Source of the DNA: Lineus longissimus
Lineage: Eukaryota > Nemertea > Pilidiophora > Heteronemertea > Lineidae
Length of the DNA stretch: 64,000 nucleotides
Assembly: GCF_910592395.1 (NCBI RefSeq)
Contig: NC_088319.1
Coordinates: 11,034,001 to 11,098,000 of the forward strand
Direction of reading: 5' to 3'
Below are positions 58,068-64,000 of the stretch, one piece after another (within the stretch, counting starts at the first letter, position 1; each line of letters starts with the position of its first letter). The notes beneath the pieces are model-generated. The model had not been told where the DNA came from and did not search any database. It saw only the letters and a list, made by a program, of their open reading frames with translations. The position numbers and the translations under genes are program-made.

Positions 58068-58079
58068 ATGCCTGGACTG

Positions 58080-58305
58080 ATCCCAATGGCCTCGTAGTTA
58101 AGGCATCCACCTCCCGAAAGGAAGTCGAAGGTTCAAGGCCTGCTGGTAACCTGTTTTTCCGATGCAGCCAGTTGGTTAGCCACCAGCTAGTTGAATAAAG
58201 GGTACAAACTGCCTCCTCGCCAGGCGCCTGGCATTAGAGATAGGAGTTGGAAACTAAAGAACTCAATAAGCCAAAGCTGGCTGGCACTTTCATAAGGGGT
58301 TACAC
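58080..58305 (+). mobile_element. tRNA-derived SINE
   Basis: The head resembles a tRNA: A-box-like TGGCCTCGTAGTTAAGGC, a CTCCCGA loop, and B-box-like GGTTCAAGGCC at 58130-58140. The body continues with a 14-bp palindrome GCCAGGCGCCTGGC at about 58219, then GGAAACTAAAGAACTCAATA and a CCAAAGCTGGCTGG stretch. A different tRNA source from the minus-strand SINE at 10437. The 3' border and target duplications are uncertain. Confidence 0.65.
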
Positions 58306-59546
58306 TATAAGAAACAAACTTTACTTCTATACATGAGGTACTGGTGTACTGTTGGTAAGGAACTACATCAAGAGCAAGATTCTGAGTGAACGAAAATTGT
58401 TGTTGCTGAAGCTTTTTATCAGTCTCTGGTATATTCTGCATTTAACCAACTCTGAAGGATATGAATGGCATCCCATGCTATAGGCCATGCTGATATTGTC
58501 CAAATTGCCTTCACCTGATGGTCAATCCTTTGATAGACAGATCACCCACTCAAATAGAATATCTACTCCGTCCTTCACCAGACCCGTGTTGTCCATATCA
58601 ACTTCCTGTCACCTTCCTTTCCAAGTACATGTCCAAAACCCACCTGCCAAGACCCTCTTCTAATTTCCTGACAGGTGCGTCTCTCATCCTGTCATTATGC
58701 ACACCGAGGGCGCATTGACACAGGGCCAGACCACTTACCGGATAAATTGGGCAAAGCCTGGATAAGATTTGTAGAAATAGGACCGCATTCAACAGTCATT
58801 AAAGTGCAGATTTGGGCTGTTTTCTGATGATTAGTGGTGTTCTGCCCCACCCTATCCCCCCCACGAGGTCCTTCTACCCCTCCCAAGGCCAACATTCAAT
58901 GCGGCCTTGGAAATGTTCATGGCTGTGGAAAAAAGGAATGAATCACTTGGTCCTTCAGTTCCCGAAATTCAGATCCGTATCCGTTTCATTGTGTGTTTGC
59001 AGTGTGTTTATCAAAGAATGGTTAAAAATGTCCCCCGACGAAAATTTAGTGCCAAGAGATTGAGCAGTTGCACTGTCTCAATGGTTCATTGATTCCCAAC
59101 AATTGAGCTGGAAAAACTAGGAGTGGGTAATTTTACACGAGAGTAGATTTCGATGTTCCAGCATTGAATGATATTTGTTGTTTTGTGGAACAAGGGAAAT
59201 ACGCAGCAGTAGATTCAATGGGGCGAGTTTTAAAAAACTGATTTCAGTTCGACACACTTTTTTGCATTCAGTGAACAGTGGGGTTTAAATACATCAATAA
59301 GGTTGTCTTCTGTATTTTGTGTGCCGTCTGATGCAGATTTTAGGTGCGTCCTTGCTGTTTCTTTAAGGTGTTGAGAGATCTGCCCTTCTTTGAAAAACCA
59401 GATTGTCCCTCCTTAGAATTTAATGTTCATCAAATATTCCAGCAAGCTGTGGTCTATCGATTGCCGATGTGAGATTAGAAGACCTAATCACCTCTGTAGC
59501 TATTGATTGGACTGAAGTGGAGTTTGGTGTCAATGTTGTCGAATAC

Positions 59547-59890
59547 TAATACCGGTTGAGTGAGATGAGAGATGACTTTGTTTGTTTAGGAGGAGACACT
59601 GCTGTGGGGAGTAATCTCAGTCTGGGGTATGTGACATTGATGAGCCCTTCATTCAGTAAATTGAAGTTAATTTCAGTGTCGGTGTGGGCGAATGTAGGTT
59701 AGAGTACCATCAAGGATGGAATGATGATCCCTTCATTCAGCTAACTGAAGTGAATTTCAATGTCAGTGTCGATTACTGATACTGGTTGAGTGAGACGAGG
59801 GATGACTTGTTTGTTCAGGATCAGACACTGCCCTGAATGGGGGTATATGACATTGGAGAGCCCTTCATTCACCAAACTGAAATGAATGTT
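59547..59890. repeat. Direct duplication, offset about 220 bp
   Basis: ACTAATACCGGTTGAGTGAG then ATGAGAGATGACTT(T)GTTTGTT, GACACTGC, a GGGTAT(G)TGACATTG box and GAGCCCTTCATTCA occur at 59549-59665 and again, as ACTGATACTGGTTGAGTGAG and onward, at 59776-59880. A third partial piece (CCCTTCATTCAGCTAACTGA then AGT(G)AATTTCA) lies at 59730. Non-coding. Confidence 0.65.
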
Positions 59891-61230
59891 TGTTCAGGAA
59901 GTGACACCGCAGGGGTTTGTCCTCTGAGAAATATCACAAGTGTTATTCTAGTCTGATATTATTGATATTCTCTCACAGCCAAACCACATTGAAATAAAAT
60001 CAATGATTGCTTGATTAAATGATTGTAAAATCAAAAGGATGGCCTATTATAGATTGGCTAGGTGTCAATCATATTTTGTCTTTTTCTGCCCCGTTTTTCA
60101 CTGTAACATAATTTATAGGAAAAGAAAATGTCATAACATTTGTAATTGTCAAAACGAAGGTTTTATCTGGGTCCTCCGATAGTTATTTAGGGCTGAATAT
60201 CAGCCAGTGATACCTTGTAGGCCTATTAGTTTTGAGTGAAAGTGAAGTGGGTTTTGTGTGAAGTTTTGCATCTTCTTTGGGTGAAGTGGCATGTCCACCT
60301 GCTGGGTGGTGTTGTGTGAGATATTCTAAAACACTGATTTAGAATGAACCAGCAGTGTAAATGCACTATGCACCAACAGTTATGGTTTGGCAAACTTCTT
60401 GAGTTGGTATAAAATGTGTCAAAATCAGATTCTGGATGGATTATGCCTGTACTATATCAAATGTGAGGTGTTTTGAAATAGGAATTGATACCTCACTGTC
60501 AGTATTGGTTATCCTTAATTTTCCCCTACATGTACATTTTAGCTCCACCCTCACGATGCTTGTGAGGCAGCCAGTGTACCTCCATTTGGTATCAGTTCTT
60601 TGAACCAACACATACAGTGAAGCATGAATTTCTATTCTAACATATTTTTTTTGAAGCACCTCAAACCAAATCATTGAAATGTATTTTGCGACAGATCAAT
60701 TTTATCGGGTTCGGACCAATTTACAACTTAAAACTAACCTGAATCTCAGGATCGCGGTATAGATAAGAACACTTCAGCAGCTTCCTCTATCAACAACAGG
60801 ATGTCTTAGATATAACGTGATTTTGACGTGATATCACGTACAACCACTCAAAAACGAACCACTGATAATGGAAAGGTCTTAAGCCCAGCCCTGTTAGGAG
60901 TCATAGCTAGGATGTTTCAGATTCCAACCTGCGCTGAATTAACATTGGAGACGTCTGCTGTATTTGAGCATAGCCATTAACAGAGAAGGTCACATATCAA
61001 AGCGAAACACTAACCCGTCTTTCCAAATGGGTTATTTCATGTGACAACATTGGCATTGACATAGGAGAATGGTATTCACTTTAAAAGGGCTAACAAGGTT
61101 TGATGGAAAAATACTGATGCTCCAATTTTAAAGATGTAGTTTTCTTACAAATGACTTGTTTCGGCTACTAGTAATTGAACAGTTGTAATTGGTTTGAATG
61201 ATTAAAGGTAAAAATTTTCGCAGGGGGCCG
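59891..61230. other. Spacer with no recognised feature
   Basis: No exon recognised in this part of the putative intron. The minus-strand 77-codon frame at 60441-60674 has no domain. Confidence 0.5.
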
Positions 61231-61239
61231 GCTGACCTT

Positions 61240-61372
61240 ATGCCAAGAACAGCATTGACGTGGACTCCGCAAGGACGGCGAAAGAGGGGCAGACTGAAGG
61301 CAACCTGGAGAAGATCCATGGAGAAGAAACTCTGAGAAAAGGGCCTCACATGGGAGTCAGTCTGAGCGTTAA
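61240..61372 (+). pseudogene. Non-LTR retrotransposon reverse transcriptase, C-terminal remnant
   Basis: From 61240 one frame reads MPRTALTWTPQGRRKRGRLK followed by ATWRRSMEKKL, a TGA, then EKGLTWESV and another TGA. The pattern RxALxWxPxGxRxRGRPxxTWRR...LTW is the conserved tail found after the reverse transcriptase domain in many non-LTR elements of invertebrates. Both stops are consistent with CGA-to-TGA decay. Sequence upstream does not continue the polymerase, so this is a severely 5'-truncated, dead insertion. It may have ended near 61380; no A-tail or target duplication was found. Confidence 0.75.
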
Positions 61373-61388
61373 TTGGTCATTTGACAAT

Positions 61389-61830
61389 ACCCTCCAAGTT
61401 CTTCTCCAGGCTAATGAATGTATTGGCTGTTTATTAGTCTTCCGGCCCTATTGAGCTGACTCTTGTCTCTGGAGGAAATGGAGTTAACACTTAACCACAG
61501 TCACTGCAACAGCTACGCGTTCCAGACAGTTTAATTCAGGCTATTTGGATTATTATGATGGCTCTAATAGTCCCACTGATCCGCGCACTCACGATACTTG
61601 CTCTGTTTTAAAACTATCTGGGTTCAGAAGACACAACTCATCAAATCACAGATCTCATCGTCTGCTGTTGACATTACTCCCAAGTTCTACTTCTCCAGAC
61701 TGATGAATGGTCTGTTGAGTAGGTGCTGTCGCGGGAGGTAAGCGAGTTACCAATATCACAATCACTGCAAAGAAGGTGGATCAACTAGCCAGACACATTA
61801 ATGTAATAATGGCCTTAACTGCCCTGCTGC
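61389..61830. repeat. Old direct duplication, offset about 290 bp
   Basis: CAAGTTCTTCTCCAGGCTAA then TGAATG at 61397 matches CAAGTTCTACTTCTCCAGAC then TGATGAATGG at 61681. Further pairs in order: GGAGGAAATGGAGTTA/GGAGGTAAGCGAGTTACC, CACAGTCACTGCAA/CACAATCACTGCAA, CCAGACAGTTTAAT/CCAGACACATTAAT, and TGATGGCTCTAATAGTCCCA/AATGGCCTTAACTGCCCT. Diverged, non-coding. Confidence 0.6.
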
Positions 61831-63489
61831 CGAGCAATTTAAATCGTTGTGAACTGGGACCATAATCGCATGTGCACATTTACTGGGTCATCGCAGGTGT
61901 TTGCGAAAAGAATCTGTGATTGCAGTAACCGCAGACGGATATAAAACCCAATGATCACTACTTGTAGTATTACCGGCCAATGAGAGTTTGTTTTGGGAAC
62001 AAGATTCCAATCTCCGATCATTACCCTAATGAGGTCATCAAGTGACGAAATAAGTGCCATAGTTCGACATGTTCAAGGTACTTATAGTTAAATGCAATCA
62101 GTCTACGTCATTTGAGATCGGGGATTGTGAATTTAAACCACGTTTTGTTGCAGCGATTATAATTCCAGTTTGCAGTAGCAAAACTGCTCATTTGCACAGA
62201 ATTTTAAGGACTTGCGCAAATATACACCAAAACGTCACAACAGCCATTTTCTAATACCGGTAACATTACCACAAGGGGCCGGCAGTTTTCAATCAAGCAA
62301 ACTTAGCTGCTAAGACGTGGACCTTATCGTCATTCATGATGTATTCATGAACATGGTCCAATACAATCAGTACCAGCAAGAAAGTCTTACAGAATCTTTA
62401 GCCTCCGTCTCCTAATGGACATTGAGTGACAGGCTGCTTGAGCAATGTCTTAACGGGGAGCTAAAAGGCAGTTTATCCCATGAAGATATTGTTTCATTCT
62501 GAGAAAACAAAAGTTTTTGCTATGGTTATGCCACTACCATTTTCCCAGTCACTTGAAGCTACAACTATAAGAAACGTGAAATTTTCATAAGCATTTTATT
62601 CATGCAAATGTACTACAAAACGCAAACTTAAAAGTGTAAAAGTTTAAAACCATTTAATTTTGACAATAAATGTGATATTTAGTCTGATACCCAGTGGAAA
62701 TGAGCATCACAAACAGTTCACAGTTCACAGTAAGCTGTTTTCTAATCATTTGGAGCATACTGTAAAATAATTGATGGAGACGAATACAGCAAAAATAGCC
62801 AAGGGCTAAACTTGAAGTCATCATACATGTACCAGCTTATTTTATGATGGACCAACATTTCATTGCAAAACAAACCACAATAGGTTTTCCATTAACTTCT
62901 GCTGTTATGCTGTGCTTCACTGTTGCATGTAGTTTAAAAATGATGATTCTATCTTAGATTTCCTTAAACTGGTGTTTTATTAGGGAAATGAAAACAGCCT
63001 GAACCAATTGAATTTTTCACCCCACGGCGATCTGTTCTCATACATGCTGTGTTTCATTTAAATGTCGCCAGTTTTCAATTCACGCAAATAAAATTAATGG
63101 GGCATGTTAGATTTGTTCAATACCGCGGAGTTTGATCTTAACAAGTTTGACATAAAATCAATTTTTAAGGCATTAATTGGAGTTTGTATTGACAATATGT
63201 TTTGAATTGCTGTGGCTTACAAGTTGTGGCGTCTTGTAATCGACAGTCATGTAGTTGGATAGGATATATTGATATGGATCAGTATCAGATGAAGTTCAGG
63301 GGAGAGATGTTTCTGTGAAACAAGTGTTACAGCTGTCAAGATGAATATCTTTGTTCACAAAATGACGTCACACAGAACTTTTTGGACGCCAGTACGATAC
63401 TTTTATTCGTACGCATAATGACGCTCAACAGAGGATGGTGTGACATAACAATATCAACGTTGCAAGATTGTTGTTGGATTCACTTTTAT

Positions 63490-64000
63490 GGTAGACAGCC
63501 AGAGGTAGACACCATGAAAGGTGGACAGCCTGAGGTAGACATAATGAAAGGTAGACAGCCTGAGGTAGACATAATGAAAGGTAGTCAGCCTGAGGTAGAC
63601 ATAATGAAAGGTAGACAGCCTGAGGTAGACATAATGAAAGGTAGACAGCCTGAGGTAGACAAAATGAAAGGTAGACAGCCTGAGGTAGATAAAATGAAAG
63701 GTAGACAGCCTGAGGTAGACACAATAAAAGGTAGACAGCCTGAGGTAGACACAATAAAAGGTAGACAGTCTGAGGTAGACACAATAAAAGGTAGACAGCC
63801 TGAGGTAGACACAGTGAAAGATAGACTGTCTGAGGTAGACACAATAAAAGGTAGACAGCCTGAAGTATACACCTTAAAAATTAGAAAGGCAGAAGAAGGC
63901 ACCATGAAAGGTACACAGCCTGTGTGATAAGTCTCCATGAAAGGTGGACAACCTGAGGTTGACACCATAAAAGGTAGCTGACAGCCTGAGTTAGACACCA
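63490..64000. repeat. 30-bp minisatellite, 17 units, running off the window
   Basis: Units start every 30 bp from 63490 (GGTAGACAGCCTGAGGTAGA, then CATAATGAAA). Units 15 and 17 carry small indels; unit 17 is cut by the window end. Each unit is itself two related halves, GGTAGACAGCCTGA and GGTAGACATAATGAAA, so the array is a higher-order repeat of a ~15-bp ancestor. Because 30 is divisible by 3, frames stay open. The plus strand gives 181 codons (63382-63927, ten-residue period GRQPEVDIMK), and two minus-strand frames give 139 and 137 codons. The plus frame ends in a TGA at 63925 within unit 15. Confidence 0.92.

Larger units (their letters stand above)
51939..64000 (+). other. Putative intron following the 51692 exon
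   Basis: Starts with GTAGGT. No convincing second coding exon appears before the window ends, so the intron is either longer than 12 kb or the next exon is too short or unusual to recognise. It holds repeats listed separately. Stretches without any listed feature (51939-52496, 53151-54025, 54201-55300, 58301-59545 and 61831-63489) are AT-rich and show no recognised element. Confidence 0.45.

Noticed and set aside
58080-58150. Functional tRNA gene on the plus strand
   Set aside because: The B box reads GGTTCAAGGCC rather than GGTTCGANTCC, stems are broken, and the sequence continues into a repeat body.
63382-63927. 181-codon open frame as a protein-coding gene
   Set aside because: The frame is mostly a 30-bp minisatellite whose unit length is divisible by three, and long frames are open on the minus strand as well. 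The non-repeat start (about 36 codons) has no recognisable feature.

Overview
This is 64 kb of AT-rich, gene-poor animal DNA. It reads as an invertebrate nuclear genome. No long open frame, operon, ribosome-binding-site pattern or bacterial gene is visible. It has splice-site-bounded exon candidates, tRNA-derived SINEs, a decayed non-LTR retrotransposon tail, many short inverted-repeat transposon remnants (pogo/Tigger-like, mariner-like, PIF/Harbinger, hAT-like), microsatellites and a 30-bp minisatellite. Terminal motifs such as CAGTAGAACCTCCCTTAGCGG, and a palindrome-bounded element ending in AGGCCCTTGGGCCTCTTGTT, are of a kind I associate with marine invertebrates. I cannot fix the phylum from sequence alone.

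The best coding evidence is one exon at 51692-51938 (+). It opens with ATG, encodes 81 residues of what looks like the cytoplasmic tail, membrane anchor and start of the ectodomain of a type II membrane protein, and ends at a clean splice donor. The rest of the gene is not recognised in the 12 kb that follow, so that stretch is read as intron 1. Two weaker candidates are a last-exon-like frame with one membrane segment at 46062-46272 (+), and a possible two-exon mini-gene (27557-27740 joined to 28343-28492, with AATAAA at 28514) inside a repeat element.

Layout. 1-9.7 kb: mostly unique AT-rich sequence with small duplications, a degraded pogo-like MITE (2745) and a 584-bp inverted-repeat element (6063-6646). 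9.7-20.7 kb: a minus-strand tRNA-type SINE, copies of three dispersed families, and a recent 165-bp-period duplication (17.3-17.6 kb). 21-24 kb: a repeat-dense block with two head-to-head pogo-like MITEs of identical 178-bp length; one sits in a second repeat whose uninterrupted relative lies at 31.2 kb. 27.2-30 kb: a composite element carrying a nested Harbinger derivative. 30-45 kb: scattered MITEs and a 40-unit ATC microsatellite. 45-51.6 kb: more family copies, one interrupted by a 245-bp insertion with a perfect 9-bp target duplication. 52-63.4 kb: putative intron with old direct duplications, a foldback, a second SINE and a retrotransposon tail. 63.49-64 kb: the minisatellite, which runs off the window.

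The genes do not form a pathway. What the window mostly records is the history of small non-autonomous transposons. I found at least nine copies of one ~190-bp family (family A), three of a palindrome-ended family with ATGTGACC termini (family B), three of a GGTATCAAAGC family (family C), and nested insertions that allow relative dating. All matches were made by eye, so copy borders are approximate unless a target duplication is quoted.
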